Below are positions 16,253 through 22,924 of a stretch of 51,584 bases of DNA, piece after piece. Positions within the stretch are counted from its first letter, which is position 1, and every line of letters starts with the position of its first letter. The notes under the pieces are model-generated. The model made no database searches and was not told where the DNA came from. It saw only the letters and a program-made list of their open reading frames with translations. The stretch is from positions 1 through 51,584 of the forward strand of contig JANXQO010000163.1 of the NCBI GenBank assembly GCA_025353485.1. The letters run 5' to 3'. This DNA is from Chitinophagales bacterium (GTDB lineage Bacteria > Bacteroidota > Bacteroidia > Chitinophagales > Chitinophagaceae). A program made the translations under genes and the position numbers.

Positions 16253-17179
16253 ATGAAAACATTCAAAAGCATTTTAGAATTTCAAAAGCATTTTAACAGC
16301 GAAGGAAAATGCAGGGAATATTTAGAGCAACAACGTTGGAGCGGTACACCTGCTTGTCCTTTTTGTGGTTCTTTAAATGTTTGCCGTTTCACCAATGGTA
16401 AAATATTTAAGTGCAGGGAAAAACAATGTAGAAGTAAATTCAGCGCAACAGTTGGAACTATTTATGAGAACACAAAAATTCCTTTAACCAAATGGTTTCT
16501 TGCAACATATATTTTAGCTGTACACAGCAAAGGGATTTCTTCTTTACAACTTGCTACATGGTTAGGCGTTACTCAAAAAACTGCATGGCATTTAAACCAT
16601 CGTATTAGGCAAATGCTGACTAATAACGCTCCCGAATTATTGGAGGGAATAGTAGAAGTAGATGAAAGCTACATCGGCGGAAAAGAATCTAATAAACATG
16701 CTCACAAAAGAACTGTAAAAGGTGGTACAGGAAATAAAACTATGGTCATAGGTGCTGTTGAAAGAGGCGGCAAAGTGAAAACTAAAGTTATTCCTAAAAC
16801 TGATATTGCTAACATCAATCAAACGCTTGAAGAATTTGTAAAGGTTGATAGCATTATGGTAACAGATGAACACCATGCTTATAACAAGGTGCATCTTACA
16901 TATACTCACAGAACTATTAACCACAGGGAGAAAGAGTATGTAAGAAAGGAAGAAGATTTTTTAATACACACTAATAACATCGAAGGTTTTTGGAACATAC
17001 TAAAAAAACAGATCAACGGCATACATCATTCAGTTAGTGCAAAGCATTTACAACGCTATTGTAATGAATCTGCTTTCAGATATAATAGAAGAAAGATATT
17101 TCAAGATGAAAGATTTGCAAATGCTTTATCTAATTGCCATGGTACATTAAAATATAAAGTCTTAACAGCAGAAAAATGA
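16253..17179 (+). CDS. IS1595-family (ISXO2-like) transposase
   Basis: 308 residues. N-terminal zinc ribbon CPFC (35-38) and CREKQC (54-59), then a helix-turn-helix region (SSLQLATWLGVTQKTAWHLNHRIR, about 96-119) and the DDE-type catalytic core: VDESYIGGK (Asp about 137), VTDEHHAY (Asp about 205), HTNNIEGFWNILKKQ (about 239-252). Length and motif order are those of intact IS1595 transposases, which give 8-bp target duplications and often carry passenger genes. The stop overlaps the next ATG (ATGA) so an XRE gene is coupled to it. Confidence 0.93.
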   Translation: MKTFKSILEFQKHFNSEGKCREYLEQQRWSGTPACPFCGSLNVCRFTNGKIFKCREKQCRSKFSATVGTIYENTKIPLTKWFLATYILAVHSKGISSLQLATWLGVTQKTAWHLNHRIRQMLTNNAPELLEGIVEVDESYIGGKESNKHAHKRTVKGGTGNKTMVIGAVERGGKVKTKVIPKTDIANINQTLEEFVKVDSIMVTDEHHAYNKVHLTYTHRTINHREKEYVRKEEDFLIHTNNIEGFWNILKKQINGIHHSVSAKHLQRYCNESAFRYNRRKIFQDERFANALSNCHGTLKYKVLTAEK

Positions 17180-17385
17180 GAAACGATACTTTTTTAAAAG
17201 AGATGGGCAAAAAGATAAGGGCTGCACGTAATGAAAAAAAACTTACGCTACGTGAATTAGGTGTACTGTGTAATTTGGGACATGATGCAATTTCACGAAT
17301 TGAACTTGGTCAAAAAGATAGCCATATACTTACATTAAAAAATATTGCTGATAAATTGAATGTTGATGTAAAAGATTTTCTTTAA
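17176..17385 (+). CDS. XRE-family helix-turn-helix regulator
   Basis: 69 residues that are just one HTH_3 domain: MGKKIRAARNEKKLTLRELG, then LGHDAISRIELGQ and NIADKLNVDVKDFL. Its ATG overlaps the transposase stop, suggesting coupled translation, so a role in controlling transposition is likely. Its stop overlaps by 4 bp, tail to tail, the stop of the HicA-like gene on the other strand. Confidence 0.88.
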   Translation: MRNDTFLKEMGKKIRAARNEKKLTLRELGVLCNLGHDAISRIELGQKDSHILTLKNIADKLNVDVKDFL

Positions 17386-17651
17386 TAATCTGGGTAATGC
17401 CTTTTCTTAATTTCTTCGGTAAATTCTTCCATGTGTTTACATTCATTCGGAATAGGAACTCCTAATTGGCAACACATTTTACAAACGGAGTAATCCTTTA
17501 CTGGCTTATCATTTATCGGAGTTGTGTAATAAATAAAGCGTTTTGTTTTTGGATTGGTAATTTTTACTGAATTACCACGTAAATCATCACTGAGCGGCTC
17601 GACATCGCACTTGTTAACAACAAACCAGTCGTAAACGTCTTCCCTTGTCAT
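17382..17651 (-). CDS. Divergent HicA-position protein with Cys cluster
   Basis: 89 residues, overlapping the upstream hicB-like gene by 4 bp (ATGA). It has the size and strand pattern expected of a HicA toxin (short helix, then GNSVKITNPKTKRFIYY) but lacks the GSHHxF catalytic His motif. Unusually it has DYSVCKMCCQLGVPIPNEC, four Cys within 15 residues, suggesting a metal site, and ends KKRHYPDY. It may be a modified toxin, an inactive partner or an unrelated small protein. Identification rests mainly on its HicB neighbour. Confidence 0.6.
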   Translation of the reverse strand: MTREDVYDWFVVNKCDVEPLSDDLRGNSVKITNPKTKRFIYYTTPINDKPVKDYSVCKMCCQLGVPIPNECKHMEEFTEEIKKRHYPDY

Positions 17652-17899
17652 GCCATCGCAAATTCAAAACTTTTTGTAATAACCTTTCCGTAATTGGAAG
17701 CGTGATTATTCTGTAATTCAGAATTTTTCTGATGCTCAAATGACACTCGTAATAATCTTAGGAGATTTTGAGACGCATCTTCCTGAGTATCTCCTTCAGC
17801 AATAATATTGGGAAACTGGGCAAAAAATGCAGTATATCCTTTTGATTTGGGATCTTCAACAAATATTCCCGTAAGATTGAATTTATTGGTTGTTTCCAT
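17648..17899 (-). CDS. HicB-family antitoxin
   Basis: 83 residues with the HicB partial RNase H-like fold: GYTAFFAQFPNIIAEGDTQEDASQNLLRLL is the hallmark strand-helix unit. HicB proteins neutralise the HicA mRNA interferase and often repress their own promoter. There is no extra DNA-binding domain at the C-terminus; it ends KSFEFAMA. It is the first gene of a two-gene unit inside the transposon; the AT-rich 120 bp before it (17900-18015) would contain the promoter. Confidence 0.82.
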   Translation of the reverse strand: METTNKFNLTGIFVEDPKSKGYTAFFAQFPNIIAEGDTQEDASQNLLRLLRVSFEHQKNSELQNNHASNYGKVITKSFEFAMA

Positions 17900-18015
17900 T
17901 GTGAGAAGTTTTTATTTACAACGCTAATATAATAGTAAATATTTTAGTAATCTTTAGCAATAATGATAAATTTTATATAATACTCAAATTGAGTAGTTGC
18001 AAATATCAATCCATT

Positions 18016-18053
18016 TCTTCGTGGTCTAACACGTATATAGTTACCTCGCCTGA
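18016..18053 (-). repeat. Right terminal inverted repeat and target duplication
   Basis: Bases 18016-18045 are the exact reverse complement of 13128-13157; 18046-18053 are TCGCCTGA, equal to 13120-13127 and 13588-13595. After the target copy the palindrome arm continues CCAACAT and leads into the RAYT leader. Confidence 0.9.
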
Positions 18054-18076
18054 CCAACATATTTTATATTTATCAC

Positions 18077-18598
18077 ATGATTCGCTTCCAACATCATACA
18101 CAATTTTTTACCGCTACAAATCTTAATTGGCTTTCCTGTCTTCAAAATGATTTTCATAAACAAATAGTTATTGAAGCGCTAAGACATCGTGTAAAAAATA
18201 ATGAGCTAACTGTGAACGCCTTTGTAATAATGCCTAATCATATTCACTGTATATGGCAAATACATGATTCCGTTAGGAGGGAAGAATTTCAAAGAGATTT
18301 TTTGAAATTTACCGCAAGAAGCATTTTAAAATTTATGCTTATGAATGATGATCCTTTACTCCTAAAGTTAAAAGTGTCTGCCAAGGATAGGAAACAACAG
18401 GTATGGGAAAGAAATTCATTAAGTATAGATTTATTTACAGAGGAAGTCTTTTTTCAAAAACTTAATTATATTCATAACAATCCGCTGCAGCCAAAGTGGC
18501 AATTAGCAGTTACACCAGAAGATTACTTTTATAGCAGTGCCGCATTTTATGAAAAAGGAATAAATGATTTTGACCTATTAACTCATTATAAAGATTAA
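18077..18598 (+). CDS. REP-associated tyrosine transposase (RAYT)
   Basis: 173 residues of the Y1/HUH transposase family: MPNHIHCIW carries the HUH metal-binding pair (His 55 and 57), and FFQKLNYIHNNPLQPKW carries the probable catalytic Tyr (about 131), followed by the RAYT-type YFYSSAAFY. RAYT enzymes nick and move small REP palindromes without being mobile themselves. Here palindromes of the GTTGTTGGTC type lie on both sides in opposite loop orientation (upstream one split by the transposon; downstream 18615-18638), the classical RAYT layout. The transposon insertion 31 bp before its start may have changed its promoter. Confidence 0.9.
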   Translation: MIRFQHHTQFFTATNLNWLSCLQNDFHKQIVIEALRHRVKNNELTVNAFVIMPNHIHCIWQIHDSVRREEFQRDFLKFTARSILKFMLMNDDPLLLKLKVSAKDRKQQVWERNSLSIDLFTEEVFFQKLNYIHNNPLQPKWQLAVTPEDYFYSSAAFYEKGINDFDLLTHYKD

Positions 18599-18614
18599 AG
18601 TTGCTTAAGAAGAA

Positions 18615-18638
18615 GTTGTTGGTCAGGCGACCAACAAC
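18615..18638. repeat. RAYT-type palindrome, downstream copy
   Basis: GTTGTTGGTC, loop AGGC, GACCAACAAC: 10-bp perfect arms. The loop is the complement of the GCCT loop upstream of the gene, so the two flanking palindromes are inverted relative to one another. Confidence 0.92.
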
Positions 18639-18648
18639 GGCGAAAAGA

Positions 18649-18732
18649 ATTAAAGAGGGATACTTTAAAGAAAACTTTTTCTTTGAAGGAAAGTTTTTTG
18701 ATAGTGAGGCATATTCGTTGGTGAAGAAATAA
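18649..18732 (+). pseudogene. 3' remnant of a second GNAT acetyltransferase gene
   Basis: Encodes IKEGYFKENFFFEGKFFDSE and on to SLVKK-stop, matching the last 27 residues and stop codon of the intact GNAT gene (13007-13090). Ten of 84 bases differ; four codon changes are silent and the frame is preserved, so the copy evolved under selection as a paralogue before its front was lost. The match continues 16 bp beyond the stop. A further 15-bp piece (GGTGAAGAAATAAAA) recurs at about 18786, after the next palindrome. Confidence 0.85.
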
Positions 18733-18745
18733 AATGAAGTGAAAG

Positions 18746-18774
18746 ACCAGGAAGGTTTTTAAAACCTTCCTGGT
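18746..18774. repeat. Palindrome, family ACCAGGAAGG
   Basis: ACCAGGAAGGTTTT and its complement around one base. It begins exactly where the GNAT trailer copy (GTGAAAGAC) ends; in the intact GNAT gene the same trailer is followed at that point by the RAYT-type palindrome. Confidence 0.92.
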
Positions 18775-18802
18775 TCCTAATACGCTGGTGAAGAAATAAA
18801 AA

Positions 18803-19762
18803 TCAATATCCCGCTTTAGCTCCGCCAATATTTTCTATCGGATGCCATGTGGTTTTTATTTCCTGTGTATCCATAATAAAATAAGGTGACTGGCCATTTT
18901 CTGTTTGCCAGTTTATTTTATTGTAAAGAACAACACGCTTTATGTTCATCGCAGCTTTCTCCTGAATCATTTTTTGTGTAACCGCATCATCTTCGCAAAA
19001 CACGATGGCATTAACATCCATATGGTCAGCAAAGTAAGAAATAATCTCAGAAATTTTGCCGGTTAAAATATTTATAACACCTCCCGGAACATCGCTTGAA
19101 TTAAGAACTTCAGCAAATGTTACTGCGCAAAGCGGCTTTGAAAAAGACGCCAAAACCACGCAGGTGTTTCCACCTGCAATCACAGGAGCGATCACTGAAA
19201 CCATCCCCAGCAAAGAGTTTGACTGTGGTGCAATTACAGAAACAACACCAGTTGGCTCGGGGACAGAAAAATTAAAATGTGATGAAGCAACAGGGTTTAC
19301 AGAGCTGTATAACTGCTGAAATTTATCGCACCAGCCTGCATAATAAATCAGGCGGTCAATGGAAAGCACCACTTCATTTTCTGCATCTTCTTTTGTAGCA
19401 TCCTGTTTCATCAATTCTTCTATGAATTGCGCTTTTCTTCCTTCCAGCATTTCTGCAATGCGGTATAAAATTTGTCCGCGGTTGAAGGCTGCTCTTGATC
19501 CCCAATCCCCTTGTGCATTTCTTGCAGCAACTACGGCTTCTCTAAAATCTTTTCTTGAACTAAGACAAACATTAGCTAGTTTTTCTTTTGCAGCATTTTC
19601 AGGAGAATAATATCTGCCTGATTCTGTTCTTGGAAATTTTCCACCGATATAAATTTTATATGTTTTTAAAATTTCAAGTCTGGTTTTTGGTTTACCATTG
19701 CTCTGTACACTTTCAAGTTTTGGAGCCTTTGCAGTTTCTTTATTTATAGTTGTAGTTGACAT
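18803..19762 (-). CDS. Short aldehyde dehydrogenase homologue lacking the catalytic domain
   Basis: 319 residues from the ATG at MSTTTINK (an upstream in-frame ATG would overlap the preceding gene). Residues about 30-250 match the NAD-binding part of aldehyde dehydrogenases (KIYIGGKFPRTESGRYY, PTGVVSVIAPQSNSLLG, SDVPGGVINILTG), but the protein then ends with unrelated sequence, with no NQGHVC-type catalytic Cys and no ELGGK Glu motif. It is probably a non-catalytic partner of the full-length enzyme encoded upstream; paired long and short dehydrogenases next to deoC are known in other phyla. Two genes upstream is the real enzyme, then deoC. Confidence 0.85.
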   Translation of the reverse strand: MSTTTINKETAKAPKLESVQSNGKPKTRLEILKTYKIYIGGKFPRTESGRYYSPENAAKEKLANVCLSSRKDFREAVVAARNAQGDWGSRAAFNRGQILYRIAEMLEGRKAQFIEELMKQDATKEDAENEVVLSIDRLIYYAGWCDKFQQLYSSVNPVASSHFNFSVPEPTGVVSVIAPQSNSLLGMVSVIAPVIAGGNTCVVLASFSKPLCAVTFAEVLNSSDVPGGVINILTGKISEIISYFADHMDVNAIVFCEDDAVTQKMIQEKAAMNIKRVVLYNKINWQTENGQSPYFIMDTQEIKTTWHPIENIGGAKAGY

Positions 19763-19772
19763 TATTTTGAAT

Positions 19773-20012
19773 TTATTTTTTATCACCCTTTATTTTTAAC
19801 ATATCACGAATTTCTTTATGCACTTCTTCTAATGGAATTCCTTTCACTTTACCCGACTCAAGTTCTTTAGTACGACGTTTTAGTTCTTTCATAAAGTCTT
19901 TATCTTTCCACCATTTACGTCTAACGACAGTTATACCGTGGCTTCGTAATTCTTCATCAAACACATTATCGGTATAGTGATAATACTTTTTATTTTGTTT
20001 TTTATCTTTCAT
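19773..20012 (-). CDS. Small charged protein between the two aldehyde dehydrogenase genes
   Basis: 79 residues, very rich in Lys and Glu: NVFDEELRSHGITVVRRKWWKDKDF, then KRRTKELESGKVKGIPLEEVHKEIRDML. The end resembles RelB/StbD-type addiction-module antitoxins (short helical proteins with a PLEEV-x-EIR element), but no toxin gene adjoins. It ends 10 bp before the next gene's ATG and starts 28 bp after the previous stop, so it is likely in the same transcript. Function uncertain. Confidence 0.6.
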   Translation of the reverse strand: MKDKKQNKKYYHYTDNVFDEELRSHGITVVRRKWWKDKDFMKELKRRTKELESGKVKGIPLEEVHKEIRDMLKIKGDKK

Positions 20013-20039
20013 GGTAATTAAGATAAACGTTAAACGTTA

Positions 20040-21518
20040 TTAAACGACATTACTTAGCGTAACATAAGCCCCCAACCCATGCAATCCGCCTTCTCTTCCA
20101 TAACCACTTTCCTTATATCCGCCGAATGGTGATGTTGGATCAAACTGGTTGAATGTATTTGCCCAAACAACACCTGCCCGTAATTTTATTGTCATATTAA
20201 ATATCTTGGAACCCTTGTCAGTCCACACTCCTGCGCTAAGGCCGTAAGGTGTGTTGTTTGCCTTTTCAATCACTTCATCATCAGTTCTAAAAGTTTGTAT
20301 GGTAAGTACCGGGCCAAAAATTTCTTCCTGGGAAATCCTGTTTGATTGTGCAACGTTGGTAAAAATTGTTGGTCTGCAAAAAAATCCTTTTTTCGGAAGA
20401 TCAACAGAACTCTGGTACATTTCTGCGCCTTCCTTTACCCCGATCTTTAAATATTTATTTATCTGATCAAGTTGTTGTTTTGAATTGATGGCGCCAATGT
20501 CAGTGTTCTTATCCATTGGGTCACCAACTATCAACGTTTCCAAACGGTCTTTTAATTTTCTCACCACTTCTTTGTAAACACTTTCCTGAACATACAAACG
20601 TGAACCTGCACAACAAACATGTCCCTGGTTAAAAAATATTCCATTAATAACACCTTCCACTGCCTGGTCAATTGGTGCATCATCAAAAATTATGTTGGCA
20701 GCTTTGCCACCCAATTCAAGCGTTGCTTTTTTGCCTGTCCCAGCAATAGCACGCTGAATAATTTTCCCCACATCTGTTGAACCGGTGAAAGCAATTTTAT
20801 TTATGTCAGGATGATTAACGATGGCAGCACCTGTTGCGCCAGCACCGGTAATAATATTTACAACTCCCGGTGGTAAGTCTGCTTCCTGAATTATTTCTGC
20901 TAACAGCAAAGCCGTTAGTGGCGTGGTTTCTGCAGGCTTCAACACAACGGTATTTCCTGTTGCCAAAGCCGGTGCAATCTTCCATGCAGCCATCAGCAAA
21001 GGAAAATTCCAGGGGATAATTTGCCCTGCAACTCCAAGCGGTTGTACGTTCCTGTTAGGAAACGCATACTCTAATTTATCAGCCCATCCTGCATAATAAA
21101 AAAAGTGATTGCCCACAACAGGAATATCAAAATCACGGCTCTCACGAATTGGCTTTCCACCGTCAAGTGTTTCCACTATTGCCAGTTCTCTTGCACGTTC
21201 CTGCACCATACGTGCAATGCGGAAAATATATTTACCTCTTTCTTTCGGCACCATTTTGCTCCACACACCAAAAGCGCTTCTTGCCGCTTTCACTGCTTTG
21301 TCAACATCGGCTTCGTTGGCTTCTGCAATCCTCGAAAGTTTTTCTTCTGTTGCGGGATTGATCGTATCAAAATATTTTTTGCCCAGCGGCTTTTCAAATT
21401 TGCCATTGATGAATAATTCGTACTGATCTTTTATTTTAGCAGCGCTCCTGCTTTCCGGTGCCGGCGCATATTTGCGGGCACTATCGAATTTTAATTTTAA
21501 TGTATTATTTCTTGCCAT
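20040..21518 (-). CDS. Aldehyde dehydrogenase (full length, deoxyribose operon)
   Basis: 492 residues, oxidises an aldehyde with NAD(P). Visible: IIPWNFPLLMAAWKIAPALATGN, FTGSTDVGKIIQ (cofactor), LELGGKAANIIF (general-base Glu) and FFNQGHVCCAGSRLY (catalytic Cys), EEIFGPVL, and SPFGGYKESGYGREGG at the end. It lies downstream of deoC, whose products are glyceraldehyde 3-phosphate and acetaldehyde, so acetaldehyde oxidation to acetate is the likely job. The 345-bp gap to deoC is filled with palindromic repeats, so co-transcription is uncertain. Confidence 0.94.
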   Translation of the reverse strand: MARNNTLKLKFDSARKYAPAPESRSAAKIKDQYELFINGKFEKPLGKKYFDTINPATEEKLSRIAEANEADVDKAVKAARSAFGVWSKMVPKERGKYIFRIARMVQERARELAIVETLDGGKPIRESRDFDIPVVGNHFFYYAGWADKLEYAFPNRNVQPLGVAGQIIPWNFPLLMAAWKIAPALATGNTVVLKPAETTPLTALLLAEIIQEADLPPGVVNIITGAGATGAAIVNHPDINKIAFTGSTDVGKIIQRAIAGTGKKATLELGGKAANIIFDDAPIDQAVEGVINGIFFNQGHVCCAGSRLYVQESVYKEVVRKLKDRLETLIVGDPMDKNTDIGAINSKQQLDQINKYLKIGVKEGAEMYQSSVDLPKKGFFCRPTIFTNVAQSNRISQEEIFGPVLTIQTFRTDDEVIEKANNTPYGLSAGVWTDKGSKIFNMTIKLRAGVVWANTFNQFDPTSPFGGYKESGYGREGGLHGLGAYVTLSNVV

Positions 21519-21527
21519 GGTTTATAA

Positions 21528-21862
21528 CCTCACCCTCGATCCCTCTCCACCTGGAGAGAGAGGCCGGGCATTTATTTTTTATTAGACATTTGTTTTTTAC
21601 ACTTCAGCATTGTTTCTTTATTCAGCAACCTCCATCCTCCTTCTCCTTTGTGAGAAGGAGCGGCACTTCCGAATAAAGCCAAACATTTTATCTTCCACTT
21701 AAACAGTAATTCGTTGTTCATCTAAATATTTATTGTTGATATGTTAGTACATAGATGATAAAGAACTTCTGCTTGACCTCCCTCTCCAAATGGAGAGGGA
21801 ACGAGGGTGAGGCCGGCACTGTGTATTAGCAAGTCTCACTTCGGGGAGGTTTAGTGGGGGTT
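21528..21862. repeat. Cluster of palindromic repeats between deoC and the dehydrogenase
   Basis: A gene-free stretch. 21528-21567 and 21777-21816 are inverted copies of each other (shared CGAGGGTGAGG preceded by GGAGAGGGA), each containing its own CTCTCC/GGAGAG palindrome. 21638-21663 is a different palindrome (CTCCTTCTC / GAGAAGGAG). 21830-21862 is a copy of the C-rich CTAAACCTCCCC family. The intervening bases are AT-rich without an ORF worth noting. Confidence 0.8.
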
Positions 21863-21863
21863 T

Positions 21864-22778
21864 TTAGTCCAACGAAAAATAATCCCTCCCCTGATAAACT
21901 CCCGTTTTCTCTTTCATCAATTGCATCAAAACATCATTTGCCAAACTGCTTGCACCAAACCTGAACCATTTATTATTCATCCACTCCTCACCCAAAATTT
22001 CATTGAGCATAACTAAATAATGCAACGCCAGTTTTGATTTAGAAATTCCTCCGGCAGGTTTCATTCCTATCATCTTTCCTGTCTTATAATAAAAATCTCT
22101 TATGGCTTCCAGCATTACTAATGTTACGGGCATAGTCGCAGCCGGTGTAACTTTTCCGGTGGAAGTTTTTATAAAATCAGCACCGGCATACATGGCAATA
22201 TCACTTGCTTTGCGAACCTTATCAAATGTTACCAGTTCTCCTGTTTCTAAAATCACTTTCAATCTTGTGTCACCACATGCTTCTTTAATAGAAGCAATTT
22301 CATCAAACACAAAATTATATTCTCCTTCTAAAAATTTACCGCGACTAATAACCATATCAACTTCGTCCGCACCTTGTGCCACTGCAAATTTTGTATCAGC
22401 AATCTTTACTTTATGCGGTGCCTGTCCGCTGGGGAACCCGGTTGCAACTGAGGCAACTTTTACTCCTGAACCCTCCACAGCTTTCTTAGCAGTTTTAACC
22501 ATTGACGGATAAACACAAACTGCTGCAACCGTTGGCAGACCTGGATAAATATCAAGTAAGTGCTTAGCCTTGTAACACATCTGCTTTACCTTTCCTTCAG
22601 AATCTTTTCCTTCCAAAGTAGTAAGATCAATCATATTTAATGTGAGCAACAAGCCATTTATTTTGGTTTCTTTTTTTATGCTTCTTTTGGTAAACCTTGC
22701 TGCCCTTTCTTCAATACCAACTTGGTCAACCCGTGGAGATAAACTAAAATCAGGAACTGCAATCGTTGCTGCTGCCAT
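21864..22778 (-). CDS. deoC: Deoxyribose-phosphate aldolase
   Basis: Cleaves 2-deoxyribose 5-phosphate to glyceraldehyde 3-phosphate and acetaldehyde. The ATG at MAAATIAVPDF gives 304 residues; an upstream TTG is less likely. This is the longer form of the family (E. coli type is about 260). Schiff-base Lys in ADFIKTSTGK and the relay Lys in GMKPAGGIS are present, with VAAVCVYPSMV and EVDMVISRG as further family blocks. Two dehydrogenase genes downstream would remove acetaldehyde, together a route for deoxynucleoside carbon. Confidence 0.95.
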   Translation of the reverse strand: MAAATIAVPDFSLSPRVDQVGIEERAARFTKRSIKKETKINGLLLTLNMIDLTTLEGKDSEGKVKQMCYKAKHLLDIYPGLPTVAAVCVYPSMVKTAKKAVEGSGVKVASVATGFPSGQAPHKVKIADTKFAVAQGADEVDMVISRGKFLEGEYNFVFDEIASIKEACGDTRLKVILETGELVTFDKVRKASDIAMYAGADFIKTSTGKVTPAATMPVTLVMLEAIRDFYYKTGKMIGMKPAGGISKSKLALHYLVMLNEILGEEWMNNKWFRFGASSLANDVLMQLMKEKTGVYQGRDYFSLD

Positions 22779-22796
22779 AGAATTTTTTGTAGAAAG

Positions 22797-22804
22797 CAAA
22801 ACTA
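22797..22804 (-). promoter_or_regulatory. Candidate promoter -7 element for deoC
   Basis: TAGTTTTG on the minus strand fits TAnnTTTG; 16 bp further upstream lies TTTG, a possible -33 box with somewhat short spacing. The distance to the deoC ATG is 18 bp. Confidence 0.5.
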
Positions 22805-22924
22805 CTCAATTGTAATTTATCAAACATTTATTACAGCATACAGGTTATTTCTGCCGTTCTTAAAAAAAAATAAACGTGCATGTAACTAATCTATATCTTC
22901 AACTCTATTTTTAAACCCACATTC

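Larger units (their letters stand above)
13128..18045. mobile_element. IS1595-family cargo transposon with defence and toxin-antitoxin genes
   Basis: Bounded by perfect 30-bp inverted repeats (13128-13157 and 18016-18045, starting GGTAACTATATACGTGTTAG) and flanked on both sides by TCGCCTGA, an 8-bp target duplication as known for the IS1595 family. The only DDE transposase inside (16253-17179) is of this family. Cargo in order: 2-TM protein, decayed RAYT piece, 4-TM protein, 45-residue Lys-rich protein, DUF262-DUF1524 nuclease, RHH protein, transposase, XRE regulator, HicA-like and HicB-like pair. A second left end at 13596 makes an inner unit of 4450 bp equally possible as the true transposon, with the outer 468 bp a remnant of another insertion. 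Confidence 0.82.

Noticed and set aside
16162-16272. N-terminal extension of the RHH protein to 105 residues
   Set aside because: The extension would translate the GTATATA operator array into a low-complexity Tyr/Ile string and overlaps the transposase start; the ATG at 16161 has the better context.
17176-17385. XRE gene as antitoxin of a toxin-antitoxin pair with the opposite-strand 89-residue gene
   Set aside because: The genes are convergent and the XRE start is coupled to the transposase; the HicB gene is the natural partner of the 89-residue protein.
13007-18748. The GNAT 3' end repeats as attachment sites of an integrase-type island
   Set aside because: No integrase is present, the ten differences follow codon positions as in paralogues, and the real element ends (inverted repeats and 8-bp duplication) lie elsewhere.
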